Source: Paragordius varius
Lineage: Eukaryota; Nematomorpha
Assembly: GCA_964247055.1 (NCBI GenBank)
Contig: OZ176055.1
Coordinates: 3,472,001 to 3,536,000, forward strand
Direction: 5' to 3'
DNA length: 64,000 nt
Shown: positions 1-13,021 of the stretch, in pieces
Position numbering within the stretch: position 1 is the stretch's first letter
Layout: each line of letters opens with the position of its first letter
Translations under genes and position numbers: made by a program
Notes under the pieces: generated by a model
Told to the model about the DNA's origin: nothing
The model's input: only the letters and a program-made list of their open reading frames with translations
Databases searched by the model: none

Positions 1-961
1 TACGCACATTTACACCTATAATTAATGGTTTACAAAATGATATATTATTAAATAAGTTTATAATTGTAAAAGGTAGGTCATACTTTGAACACATGATATT
101 TAGCTTTTTCATTCTTGGCATTGGAGATGACTTGCGGGCATCTGCAGATCGAGTTCGCCAAACGCACGAACGATAGGGTGCAGGTTTTCCGCTAATAACT
201 CTATGGGTGAAATAAGCAGGGACCCGATCGGCAATCGATTGCCTAACCTCACTTCTACTGTGGAGCCAATTAGTGTCGCTTCGATAAGTTACATCATTCT
301 TCAGTGGCTTTTGTCGTTTGAATATAGTAGCTTCTCGTACTATTTGTATGGCACTGTTTTTCGGCTCATTGTGCAAACTTGTAGGTGGCGTTCTAACTTT
401 TAATTTATTTTCATTCATTAAATCTGAGTTTAGATCGTTATGATTTTCCATTATCATATTGTCTGTAGCTCTAATTGCCATATCATTAATTTTTATTCTT
501 TTATTGCGATGCACGTTTTTCTTATCTTTTATTACACGTTTGTTGGTAGGTTTTTGGTTTGTTTTCTTTTTGGACAAAACATAATTAGATTGACGTTTTT
601 TGGTATTTTTCTGTTTACTAGACTGACGAGTCCTGGGCGTTTTGTTCGATTTGCGTGTGGAAACATTTTTAGACTTCCGTTTGGGAGTTTTAGCTTTTTT
701 CTTAGTACCCTTAAAGACTGTTTGATCTTTATTTTTAGACAATTTCTTGGGTTTTTTTGCGCGAGTACGTTTATTCCAGCTCCTTTTCTTTACATTTGAT
801 TTTTGCGATCTCGTTTTCCTGGTTTTCCCATCCTTTTTCTTAAAAGAGGTTCGTTGTTTGCTTTTCAATGTTGGTTTATTTTCTGTTTTAGATGCTTTGT
901 TTTGAGATAATTTTTGTTTTTTGTTTTTAGTTTTTGAAATAATAGTTGTTTTACGTTTCAT
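1..961 (-). CDS. Lysine/arginine-rich basic protein, partial
   Basis: One open frame runs from an ATG at 961 to the left edge without a stop (about 320 codons), so the 3' end lies outside the window. The first 130 or so residues are mostly Lys, Arg, Ser, Thr, Asn and Gln, with repeated KK, KTPK and KKK patterns. This is typical of histone H1-like tails, protamine-like or nucleolar proteins. The part after about residue 150 is less basic and more mixed (for example WLHSRSEVRQ and RVPAYFTHRV). I recognise no domain. A possible donor (AAA/GTATGA, exon end near 84) and acceptor (TATAG near 16) could splice out the stretch between 16 and 83, so the last codons are uncertain. No signal peptide or membrane segment is visible, and a nuclear location is inferred from composition. 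The open frames on the plus strand over 203-799 are its antisense shadow. Confidence 0.6.
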   Translation of the reverse strand, partial: MKRKTTIISKTKNKKQKLSQNKASKTENKPTLKSKQRTSFKKKDGKTRKTRSQKSNVKKRSWNKRTRAKKPKKLSKNKDQTVFKGTKKKAKTPKRKSKNVSTRKSNKTPRTRQSSKQKNTKKRQSNYVLSKKKTNQKPTNKRVIKDKKNVHRNKRIKINDMAIRATDNMIMENHNDLNSDLMNENKLKVRTPPTSLHNEPKNSAIQIVREATIFKRQKPLKNDVTYRSDTNWLHSRSEVRQSIADRVPAYFTHRVISGKPAPYRSCVWRTRSADARKSSPMPRMKKLNIMCSKYDLPFTIINLFNNISFCKPLIIGVNVR

Positions 962-3900
962 GTGTTAAATTTATAAACAAGTATTATGACAATCTATTTA
1001 TAATGATTGTTAAATTAAAATCAAGATATACATAATAAATTATATAAACAAATTTAAATAGTATAAGCTGGTTGAAACTTATTATATAAATATATACAAT
1101 TGAAAATTAGTTTTTTAAATTAACATGTATAAATTATTATGATAAACACCCATAGATTCTAGGACCATTTAATTACATTTTTTTGATGTTTTTCAATCAA
1201 ACCCCGCCATTTTTCCAATGTTGCGACTCGGAAACTTGCCTCTTTATAATTAAAATTATTTAGAATATAATTATAATTTGCCATCAATTCGATATCGAAT
1301 TTTTTCGGAAATCAAATAAATATCATTTTTACTGAATTCGAGATATTCAACAGATTGTAGATGTATGTTTTATTATTCTTATAATAATCAATGCAAATAT
1401 TAATTTTTATAGCCCTGTTGCTGTTACAGTTTAAGATATTGTTTGTGAATCATAATTTATTATTATTTTTATCTAAACAAAAATTACAAACACGATATTT
1501 TTGGCGATTTTGACACAGGGTGTGGAGCTAATCACGTTGTAAATATAAAAAGCTATGACGATATTTGCCTTGAAATGGAAATAACTCATATTATTATAGA
1601 ATCTATACTCAACTTTAAATGCTCCAAAAAACGCTATTTAATGGTGTATTTAACATAGGCGGTCCCAACCATTTGAATAAAAGCTGAGAGAATTTGGACT
1701 TTAAATGGGGAAAATCATTAAATAAATTATATAATCTCAGGTTTCAGAAATCTTACCTGCTTTATTTTTATATTACCGCTTAATTAAATAGGGTTGAGCC
1801 TGACCAAAAAATTATAGAAAAGCGCTCAACTAACGAAAAATACCTAATAAAATTATCATTGATTTCAATTAATTTCAGTTGGGCGTAAAATTTATTTCAA
1901 GTTACGTTAGTTTTATATTTTTATGTTTGAATATTTAACAGAGGTTAAAGTTTTTGTGGCTAATTTGAAACTAATTTATTTTTACGTGCAATACCTCAAA
2001 TCATAGATATTACATAGTTTTATAACTTGGTCGAAAGTTGCTTTAAAGCGGTAGACGAGAATTTTTAATGAAACCATCAGAATATAGATATTTTTTTTAT
2101 AACAGTTTGGGAAAACTAGTCAAATCTTATTAATCAAAATATAAAATTAGATAATAATATTCTAGTTCCTTTTGGTAAACTATTTTTACTAAATTAACAG
2201 ATGGGACAAAACCTCATATTTTTACAGAAAATTTTGTAATTGGTTAAAAAATTAAAATTTCAATCAGGCAGCCTGATTGGTTGATAAGCACTTTAACAAC
2301 TTATTATGAAATAACAGCCAACTATACTATCACCATAAAAATACATTGATGAGATAGGAAAATGTCTAAGGATCATCATGGTGCGTTTGGTTATAACGAA
2401 TAAGGTGGGATAATTACTTCATGCGGTAACTGATCCATCAGAAAATAAGAAAATTTGCCCCCATTTTGTCATTTTTGATGATCCAATTAATATACAATAT
2501 ATTTATAAAATCTTAATTTCATGTAGGTCCAAAAGTCCCATTTTTTGTCATTCCAAAAAAGCTAATGCCGTATAAAATTAACGTAAAAATGGAGAGATAT
2601 GGCTATAATATATTTATATGCATTTTGATATAAAAAGTATATTCTGAACAACATATATTTCGTTTAAATATTTGATTTACGTGTGCGAAATTGGGGATAT
2701 AAAATATCCTAATAAAATACATATATTCTGATAAGAAGATATATATCAGAATTTTTGATACGGGTGATTTAAGACAGTCGCTTTTGTGGTAGCTTATTGA
2801 AAAGTGGCAAATTTGCTCACATTATTTTTAAATTTTATTTGAAGGCTAAATTGCTTCATTTCAAAAAATATCCCTAAAATTTATAAATTGCATATATAAA
2901 AGCAAATAACCATTTATGGGCTTCAGAAGTTCCAAATTTTTTTGCGCGTTTGAAATGGGCTAGTTTTTAATTAAAGGCAAAAATGCCGATATATTGCGTT
3001 ATGAAGGTTAAATAGATGTTAATTCTTGGTATAAATAAAAATATTTTAAAAAATGAGAAATATAAGTTTTAGCATTTGGTTAAAGCACTTTAAACTCTAT
3101 TAACACTTGGATAAAACGCATTCATTTCAGTCCCTCGATTCGTATTGGGGTAGTTGAATACCCCAGGTTTATTTAAAGGTAATTTTGAAAAATATGGAAA
3201 AAATTGAGGCTATTGCAAAAGTTTCCACTTATATATCATAAATGAACCTACGATATAAAATTCATTCAAAAATAGTTGATATTAATTAAATTAAGATAAA
3301 TCCCAAAGATACCAATTTAGCCAATACATATCATAGGCTAAATATGAAAATAATGCAAGGTATAAGGCATTTTTTGTTAATGTTGATCTTAAATGTGATC
3401 TTTATAAAGTAAACTTAATTAAAGCCTTAAACTAAAAAGAATATTTTGCAAAAATGTTGTGAAATATAAATGGCGTTTAAGAAGTTCAACGTGGAACTAT
3501 TTTAAAATAACTAAATTTTATTTTGTTTTAGCTTTATGTATAATTTTTATCAGGGTAAAATTTTAAATTGAACCGTTTCTCTCGTTTATTAGAAAAATCA
3601 TAAACACAGTGTGCGGGGTCCTTAGTTACAAGGTGAAATGAAATGTTTTGGAAGCAATTAAATTCTAAATAGGTTATTAGCATAAATTCTTTTTTATTAT
3701 GAGACATCTATGATGAAGCAAAAAATTTTCTCACCTCAGAATTAATAAAAAGTCGCTTCCGAATTTAGGTGATTTTTTGAAAAAACATAACATAAATTAT
3801 AAGACAAACGATTTTATTATCTAATTCAGATAATCATTTTCTCAGCATCAGTGAATTTTAATAAAGGTGTTTTTATAATATAAGACGGGCTTAAAATATA

Positions 3901-4159
3901 AAGCATACTTAAATCTTGCTAAATTAATATTGTAAAAAAATGCATCTATCAAAAGACACCATGAAGCATATATTATATTCTATGAAGGAATAAACTTTTG
4001 CTCATCTTTTCAAAAAAATTGTTTACAATGCCTAATGGGCATAATTATTTACAAGTTAAACCATTTATTAATAACAGTTCCTACAAATATTTGAATTTAC
4101 AATTTTTTCCGTGTATAAAAAGGTTTTTTGGCTGATGTAACTTTATTTAAAAATAGCAC
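962..4159. other. Intergenic, no gene seen
   Basis: This stretch lies between the basic-protein gene and the SLC7 transporter, which are divergent. It is very AT-rich with many stops in all frames. I see no coding similarity, RNA gene or clear repeat. It should contain the promoters of both flanking genes, but I can point to no specific element. Confidence 0.5.
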
Positions 4160-7100
4160 ATGCCTAAATTCAAAGTTAATTCTTCTAAAACGGGTAAGTT
4201 TAAAAAGATCCAATCCACAGAGGGCTCTGACAAAAATGATTATTCTCCAACTGTTGATTCTGGAATTGATGTTGATTTAAATGGAAATTCATCTGTTCAA
4301 TTGAAAAAGAGTGTAACTTTATTAAATGGTGTAACCATTATTGTTGGGACAATTATCGGATCAGGTAAAACTGTTTTATTTTATATAATTGACTTTACAA
4401 TATTATATTAATATAAGTAATTTTAAAGGTATAAATATATTTTTAATATATATATATATCTTAATTTAATTACTATAATCTTTTTAGGCTAATGTAAATA
4501 CATTGAACTATAATTTAATATTTATTTATTAAAAATAATTGTATATCGTGCTCTTTGGTGAAAATATTAAGCCACAATTCCTTCTCAGATACAATGTTTG
4601 TAAATAATTTTCAATACATTTCATTTTTCGGCTCCTAGGTATTTTCATTACGCCCACCGAAGTTTTAGCTTATGCCGGGAACGCTGGTTCTGCCCTAGTT
4701 ATCTGGGCCATTTGTGGAATTTTTTCAGTCATAGGTGCATTGTGTTATGCCGAGCTTGGTACTACCATACCCCGCAGCGGGGGAGATTACAGTTATATTA
4801 TGGAATGTTTTGGTGACGTGCCAGCCTTCCTGTTTCTTTGGGTCAATTTAATAATTATACGGCCTGTTGCACTTTCCATAGTTTGTCTGGCGTTTGGGAA
4901 CTATGCATCCCAACCCATTCTGGAATATATATTAAACAAACAACTTTTGCAAAGTGGTTTGCCTCAAACCACATCAAACTTGGTTGATTTAATGAACACA
5001 CCGGAAGTTATGGCACAATCAGCGATGATTGCGCGCTTTTTGGCGGCTTTTGCGCTGAGTAAGAAAAATTCTTTGAATTAAATTTGGTATTTAAATAAGG
5101 AATCGGAACGAACCGGTTTCATGGAAGGAAATTATTAATAAAGGTTTTTTGGAAATAAAAAGCGGTTTACGTTGCCGAATCTATTAGAACATAAACTGTG
5201 GTCACGGTTAAATAATGTTTTTTTAAAAATATATTTAAATTATAATATAGTGTTGAGCGTTTTTATAAAAAAATGGTATACAATACTTTTTGTACCTTAT
5301 ATTTTTCATTTATTGCCACGATATGCAAGAAAATATTTAAAAACAACCCATTCAGAACTATTCAATTGAAAAAACAACAACAATAGAACCTGTTTAAAAA
5401 CATTTTTACAATTTTTTAATGCCAGAATTTATTTAATAAACGGTCGTCGTTTTAATCTCTGGGTAAAATATGTTAAATTCACAACAAATAATCATGTTAT
5501 TACTATCATATATATATATATATTAATTTTTTTAAATTTTTTTTTTCATACATTATGCAATTATATGAATAGTAACTTTGACTGTGATAAATTGTTGGAG
5601 CGTAAAATTAGCCATGAAGGTTCAAGACATTTTCACGTTAGCCAAATTATTTGCACTCCTTATAATTATCGTGAGTGGTGTTGTGGTTTTATTTCAAGGT
5701 TTATACTAAATAATTTTTATTTTTTTCTTTGTTTTAAATAAACATAATTTTATTGAACTTAAAATAATTTTTTTATTGTATTGTGTAAACAAAGTTTATA
5801 TGGATAAATTGATATTAATTGCACATAGATATTGTATTTGTTTAATGAATAAAAACAACTGTTTTTTGAATAAAGTATAAAATACCGTATAAAATCGATT
5901 AAATTTTCATGGATATTACCTCATACTTTTTTTTATAAATCGCTCTTTTTGTTGTTTTATATAATTATAATTTATTATTATAATTTAATCTTTTGTATCT
6001 ATCTATATATTTATAAACTACAGTAAAATTAATTATTTAAAATTTTGATAAAAATATACCATATAATTATATATATATATATATATATATTGATAAAAAT
6101 TATTAAAAATATATTATAGATTAAATTTATTTCATGAAACATATTTTTAGGTAAAACACAAAGTTTCCAAAACTCATTCGTGGGCACAAAAGGTATTGGG
6201 GAACTGTCCTTAGCTGTATACTCTGGTCTTTTTGCTTTTGGTGGCTGGTAAAAAAATTTTATTATAATATTTTTGTCAAATTTTCTTGATTAATTTAAAT
6301 GGGATTTTGAGAGTTTAATGAAAAATGAAAGAAAGTTACATATAATATTTTGGGCTCGGAAAAAGATGGGATCTTTCAAAATTTTATTTAATATCTGTTT
6401 TCGGGCTTGTTTTAATTACATTATTATAATTTTTATGCCATTAAATGCTTGTCCTGAGAGATTTTATTAAAAATATTGTTTACTTTTTATATAAAGTTTA
6501 AAACTTAAAAAATTTGAATTTAAGTGTATAAATGATTTATGAAGACAAGTAATAATATATTTGTTTACACATAATATAGCCTTATAAATTAGTTAATTAT
6601 ATTAAGGGCGTAAAATTTTTTTAACATGACAAACAAATTCGTTTTTGTGCTTATTTTAAATTATATTTATGACAAAAGAAATGCGGCCGATGCAATTTTA
6701 TTCCGCTTGTTTTTGTTTGTTAAATTTTATTTTATGTTAGAGCCTATTTTTAACAATATATGATAGACATATTTTACTCAAAATTCCAAACATTTTTAAC
6801 TTATATAATTAGGGACCTAAACTCAATAGCTTCTTTTAAATCAAACGAAAAAATAAATGGTTTATCCTTTAAAATGAAATTTTCTTAACATTTAACCGAA
6901 ATAACCGTTTAAAAATATACGGGCTCCCAACCAGAGACAAAAAAACATGGAACCAGGACTAAAATATTTTGATAGCGTATTAAATTTGAAAAAAAAATTA
7001 AAAATGCTAAAAACTGTTTGTTGGAACCGCGGTATAAATAATTTATATTAATATAATATTTTTGAGTATGATATTACTTTAATACTTACCTTTTCTATTT

Positions 7101-8097
7101 TTTTAGGAATTTCCTAAATTTTGTTACCGAAGAAATGCAAAATCCAAACAGGTAGGTATACATTATTTTTTCTTAAAGTATTATTTTTATTATTATTTAA
7201 TAAAATATTTTTTATTATTTAGGAATTTGCCCTTATCCATTATAATTGGTTTGCCGCTCGTCACAATTTTGTATCTGTTGACCAATATCGCTTACTTAGC
7301 CGTCCTGAGTCCGCGTGAAATGTTAGCTTCAAAAGCTGTTGCATTTGTAAGTACTTTTGTTTTTTTTAAACTATTTTTACAAGTAAAATTTTTTATTACT
7401 TTTTTATATAAAATAAATCGCATAACTTTATTATTTACTATAATTACTTAGATTTTAATTACATATTAAACAACTGTATTCTCCATATTAGATCCAAATT
7501 TTATAAATTTATTTGCATCATTTAATTTTGACTCAGAGATATCGGTAATGTAGTTAACAAAATTTTATAATACTAGAAAAAAATAATTTTTTGTCATTTT
7601 CTATGAAAATATATACCACACAAGGTAAAATTTTAATACATCAGTTTGCACATATGATATTCTCAACTATTTTTATAGCGAATATATTTTTTTGTGGAAT
7701 GTTAGGATTTTGCTAATCGATTGTTCCCCAAAGTTGCATGGATTATGCCAATATTTGTTTCTTTTTCGGCTTTCGGAGGTGCAAATGGGTTGCTTTTCAC
7801 ATCGGGCCGGTATATATATTATCAAGATTTGTTCTTAAATATTAATATTATAACAACTAAACATAAAAAGTAAAAGACAAATATTTTTGTGAAGACAGTC
7901 ATTTTTTATAGCTAACCTATCGTTTTGAATTGCAAAAATGACAAATAAACTTGCAAATTCATGAATCATAAATTTTAAATTTTTGCAATCCATAAAGAAA
8001 CATCCATGGATAATAAATATGATCTCCTACTCGTCATATAAAATTACATTTTTTCAGCCTAGGCACCCTTTAATAAAAAAATACGATTATAATATCG

Positions 8098-8131
<34 letters not shown>

Positions 8132-9966
8132 ATAGATTATTGTTTGTCGGAGCACAATACGGACATTTACCCAAACTTTTAAGCATGATCCACGTTAAAA
8201 GATTCACTCCGATTCCGGCTATCAGCTTTTTGGTTATTTTTATTTCTTATATTTAATTTTCTTTGTTTCTTTCATATAATATTATTTCCTATAAAGTTTT
8301 TATGATTAAAATTGCTTAATATGCTTTATAACAATCCTACTCATATTAACCATATAAAAAATATGGTTAATGAAAATATGCTTGACTTTTATTTCTAAAT
8401 TTTGAGTTCTTACAAAATTTTAGCCTTTACTTTACATATTTTACGCCTTATTTTCTCAAATAACATATTAATTTTTAAAATTTAGTGTATAATGTCCCTG
8501 ATATACTTGAAAGGACGTAACATTGGAACACTTATTAATTATTTTTCCTTTGTATTTTACCTGTTTGTGGGCATTTGTATGGCTGGACTTATATATTTGA
8601 GATGGAAGAAACCGAATATACCTCGACCTATTAGAGTTTTTAATTAATTTTTTTCCATTTTTTACAGTAAAAATTTTGAAGATTAAAATAAAACATAAAA
8701 AAATGGTATTTTACAGTAAAAAAATATAAGCAAAAGGCAAATATTTTTAATTGATTTTTTTATTTTACTTATGGTTTTGGGATACGAAAATAAGAATACA
8801 CATAATTGGTAACACATAAAGTTTAATATATTTCAGAATTTTAGCCATATAGATTAATACAAAAAATCTCTAAATACTTGTACTAATTACAAAAAATTAA
8901 TTTATTACTTTTAATTTTTTTATATTTTACATTATTTCAAAAAAATTTGATTTTTGTTAGCTACCAATGTTTGTGCACATATTTTTTACCATTATGTGCG
9001 TTTTCCTTGTGGTCGTCCCTGTAATAGCTCAACCAAAAGACACTGGGATTGGTTTGGCTATAGTTCTGACAGGTTTTATCTTCAGTAAAAAAATGTCATC
9101 TAAATTAAATTTTATATTTTATCTATCAGATAAAAATACCTTTTTTTAAAAGAAAATTTTGTTTTTAGTTAATTGAGAAAAGGTAAATAAAACATATGAA
9201 ACAATTTTTTATAAATATCTTAAATTTTCACCTCTAACCTAACCTTCAGATGTTGATTTGTTTAATAATTTCAGTGTTTATTGACCACAACGGCTTAATT
9301 TTTTTATAAATATTTTACAGCTTAATATTATGTAATATTTTCATAGGTATACCCGTCTACCTCCTGGGTATTAAATGGAAGAATAAACCGGCAGCTTTTA
9401 CAAATTTTATGGGTATATATATATTATATATATATATATATATATGTCTTATAAATTAATTTTCACTAAACAAAAAGTTTTACATAAGTTCCTTTTTTAA
9501 TCGATAAAATTTATTTTTTGGAAATAAATGTTTAGTGTTTGTTAAAATTGAATGTAAAAACAGTAAAATTTAAAAACATAAAGCCGTATATGTAAAAAGT
9601 TATAAATATTATAATATAAATATAAAAAACTGACAATTTTTTTTCAAAAAACTATTTTGATCCTTTATTTTAATTATCATAAATTTATAAATTGGAATTA
9701 TCTTTTTTAATAATTAGAGTTAACGAAAAAAGTACCTAAAACAAAAATAAAATAATATAATTCCCTTTGTTATATTTGTAGCCAGATTAACCCATTGGTG
9801 CCAAAAAATATTTTTGATAATTGGACAAGACATCAGGCCTACCACATCTTTAAACACATCCCATCTTGCATTATCGGATAAAACTACTATTCCTGAAATT
9901 TATAAGGAAGGCGTTTTAGATAATCAATCATCTGAATTGAATCCATTGCAAAAAGAGAAATATTAA
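4160..9966 (+). CDS. L-type amino acid transporter (SLC7 LAT-like)
   Basis: Twelve exons join in frame to 576 codons: 4160-4364, 4639-5058, 5573-5698, 6151-6247, 7107-7151, 7223-7346, 7706-7809, 8136-8232, 8486-8635, 8961-9072, 9347-9412, 9782-9966. The product is a 12-segment APC-superfamily exchanger for neutral amino acids, expected at the plasma membrane. Family marks include GTIIGSGIF in TM1 (across the first intron), [16 protein letters not shown] in TM2-3, [33 protein letters not shown] and NPNRNLPLSI, and a WKNKP tail motif. The N-terminus (about 50 residues) is polar and cytoplasmic. The exon 8 and 9 splice ends (8232, 8635) are the least certain. The loop after TM3 (about residues 145-190) is longer than in human LAT1 and contains no cysteine, whereas family light chains normally carry there the Cys that bonds to 4F2hc. 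ATTAAA near 10019 and AATAAA at 10386 are candidate poly(A) signals. Confidence 0.88.
6068..6091. repeat. (TA)n microsatellite
   Basis: An uninterrupted TA dinucleotide run in an SLC7 transporter intron. Similar short runs occur near 9420, 21056, 47176, 53780 and 61120. Confidence 0.9.
8101..8129. repeat. (TA)n microsatellite at an intron 3' end
   Basis: About 14 TA units lie directly before the acceptor of SLC7 transporter exon 8 (8136). They take the place of a normal pyrimidine tract. Confidence 0.9.
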
Positions 9967-12961
9967 ATTATATATTTTGCAGTCATAATATTTTTTATTA
10001 TATATAATATGTCAAAAAATTAAAACGTGTAAAACCAACCATGACATTCCTTATATAAACTCGTAGAATTTTGAAAAAGTTTTTTGTAAAAAAATGATAG
10101 TATTGAATCATTGTATAGTTTTTTAATCGTTTTAATCAAAGGATCAAATTCTAAGTATTGGTGTTAAAATCCAGTATTTATTTCATCTCTTCTGTATGGC
10201 CTGTAATTTGCAATCATCATTGGTTTATATATACCGTTTTATCTATATAATTATTTTTATATAACTATCATGTAGGGTGCACTTATATATATATATTCAT
10301 ACTTTTCTTATACAATATATTTTTGTACACTTTTTTTAAAAAAATGGCTTATAAAAATTATTTTTGCTATACATATAATTTGCTCAATAAATTGTAAAAT
10401 TTACATATATCGCTCATATCACAATGCTTAAATATTCACCTTTATACGCTATTTCTCCTATCGAAGGAGGTAAGCGTGTTATAGTTTTCCGTTCCTTTCT
10501 GTCTACTGCTTGTTCGATTTTTATATTGAAAAATCTAGTTATTCTTGAATAGTGGATATCTTAAAACTATCTTAGGTGTTAATCCGAATTTAAAAATATG
10601 CCCACACATTATTCAAAAAAAAGTTTTTTTGAGATGTAAAATTATAAAAAGACTACATCTCAAACATTTTTGCCGCCATTTTTTCTATGCTAATGCAGGC
10701 AAATGTTTATGGTTAGAAAATGTAAATAACTAACTTTTAAAAGATTCAGGTCACATTTACCACCAAAAACATGATATAATTTGATTTAGATATCAGCTGT
10801 TTCTTTCAATCGTGTGTTGGTGCTGTGCCAATTTTAGGCTCTAGAACTCAGAAAACTATAAATAAGTTTTTTTTATCTTATACATGAGAACAATGTTTGA
10901 TAATTAAAATTTAACTAAAAAAACTATCAAAACTAGTTGATTTTATAAAATTGAGCTCTGGGATATAAAACTACCCCAGAAAACCAGGACAAAAAGTCAA
11001 TATGTAAAGTGTTAAATAAAATTGTTTTATTTAGAAGGCTGATTTTAGAATAATCATTTAATAATGTAATATATAAAACATTAGAAACGTGATATAAAAT
11101 ATATTATAAATCTGTTATTTTTTATATAATATCTATAATACATTTTCCTATTCTATTGCCTTCCATTACGAATAAAAAAATACATTCTCTATACAAAATA
11201 GAAATTATCTTAAGTTTAAGTCAAAAATGTGAATTTTTTAGATTTTTGATAAAAAATCACCAACCTTATAGCAAATCTGGTTTGGGATCATTTATACCCA
11301 AACTGTTTTTGCTTATTTAATACTTATGAAAACGCTTTCTCATGGATTAACATCGACATTTTTGAAGAATCTTAATCTTTAATTAATAAGTTTTGAACAA
11401 AAAAAGGCTAAAAACATTTTAAACCAATTTTAAAACCAAACCGGGGTCTAAACAGAAAAAATAATATGTTTTTTAAAAATTAACAAATAATACAATTTTT
11501 TACCTTATTTTATACTTATGGGGGTTTTTACAAAAAATGGTTCTTATACATTCCAGATATAATTCAACCGTATTTAGTACCTTTGGCCATATAATGATCC
11601 GGTACCAAAATATTTTTGCGAAAAACAATGGAACTAAAACTTTTTTTGCTATAAATTCTTCAGAAGAATCAGAATTTAGTAAAAAAAGTTTTTTAAAAAT
11701 CTATGTGGTACCTAAATCTTGCCATATTTGGACCCCTAATATTTTTAAATTAATTTTTTATTTTCTCATTATCTTTGATGATTAGGAATTAATATTTTAA
11801 ATATGATATAGATTAGATATTTAATCCTTTGCACTTATAAATTTTTTGTAATATGATTATTCGGCAGTTCATTTAATTTTAATATTTTTTTAAACATTTT
11901 TTTGCATAAAGGATATTGATCTTTTGACATTTGTTGTCAATACGAATATTTTTGTATCAAACGAAACGCGCTACCTCTGCAGAAAAAACAAAATATTTAT
12001 ATTAATTTTGATAAAATCAATCACATTCAATTAATGTAATAAACGTATACATAAATATTTTCATTTAATGAAAACATTGTAACATTCATCCTTTGTTTTT
12101 TCTCCGGAATATAGATAATGTTTCGTGTTTTTAAAAGTTTTAAAAATATTATATATCTTCTAGATATGATGATTATCTATTTCTGCTGATACGTTTGAAA
12201 ATGTATAAAAATTTAATAATGCTTCAAAAATTGATAAATTTTTAACCTCAAAAACTAATTGAGAGATTAATTTTTTAGCACATTTTAATCAGTAGTTTTC
12301 ATATTAAAATTTTATGAAAAAATAATTATTAATAATTAATTTTCCATGAAAATTCTTATTTAATACCTTTGATATTACAGTTAGGTAAGACACAGAAAAT
12401 GCTATCTATCAATCTATCTATACAATATTTCTTATAATAAAATTATTAGGGAAAACTTTAAAACAAAGAAAGATGAATCATTTTTTATTTTTCAAAATTT
12501 TATAAAGCGTAAAATATAGCTGAATTTTTCAATAACATATAATTTGAAAAAGATTTTTAAATATGTGAGCTACTATTTTATTAAATATACCTCCATATAT
12601 TACCTCTATTTCTTTGTATTGTTTATAAATTTTACATTTAAATTTAAAATTAATTAATAATATAATGATAATAATATATTATAATGAACTTTATTATTCT
12701 CCCTTTTTTAAAACAATGAATGAAAATGAAAAATTGATCAATTTTAGCGAACAGAAATGAATAACAGTTTATGTAATTCTCTTGCATGAGACATAGATAA
12801 TATTTCCTTTTTTTTAAAAAATTAGTTGTAGTTTTTAAATAAAAAAACATTTTATATCTTTTTAAATAAAGCAGTAACCATATATTTTAAAATGTTTGAG
12901 CCCATTTGCATCACGAGACTTAATAACATAATACCAATTAATCGTTTTTATAAATAATTAA
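9967..12961. other. Intergenic with one old dispersed repeat
   Basis: This is the space between the SLC7 transporter and the SEA/LDLa gene. It contains the transporter's 3' UTR and a diverged dispersed repeat (about 10590-11035) that has a second copy near 32.6 kb. The remaining small open frames, such as 11537-11785 and 12650-12850, have no recognisable content and AT-driven composition. Confidence 0.5.
10590..11035. repeat. Old dispersed repeat, copy 1
   Basis: Aligns by eye over about 450 bp with 32560-32985. Shared blocks occur in the same order: GGTTAGAAAATGTAAATAA, a block reading roughly AACTATAAATAAGCTTTTTT (varying between copies), ACAATGTTTGATAATTA, and CTCTGGGATATAAAACT. Each copy has small indels, so this is an ancient interspersed repeat. 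The class is unknown and no terminal repeats were resolved. The 62-codon frame at 10545-10733 lies in this repeat and is not a gene. Confidence 0.65.
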
Positions 12962-13021
12962 TTGTTATGTAAAAATATTGTTATTTTTTGCATTCTTTCT
13001 TCCTTCCCTCCCTATGCAAGA

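Noticed and set aside
203-799. Two open frames on the plus strand (203-403, 440-799)
   Set aside because: They are antisense to the long lysine-rich frame on minus; T-rich codons opposite AAA/AAG give long Phe-rich frames.
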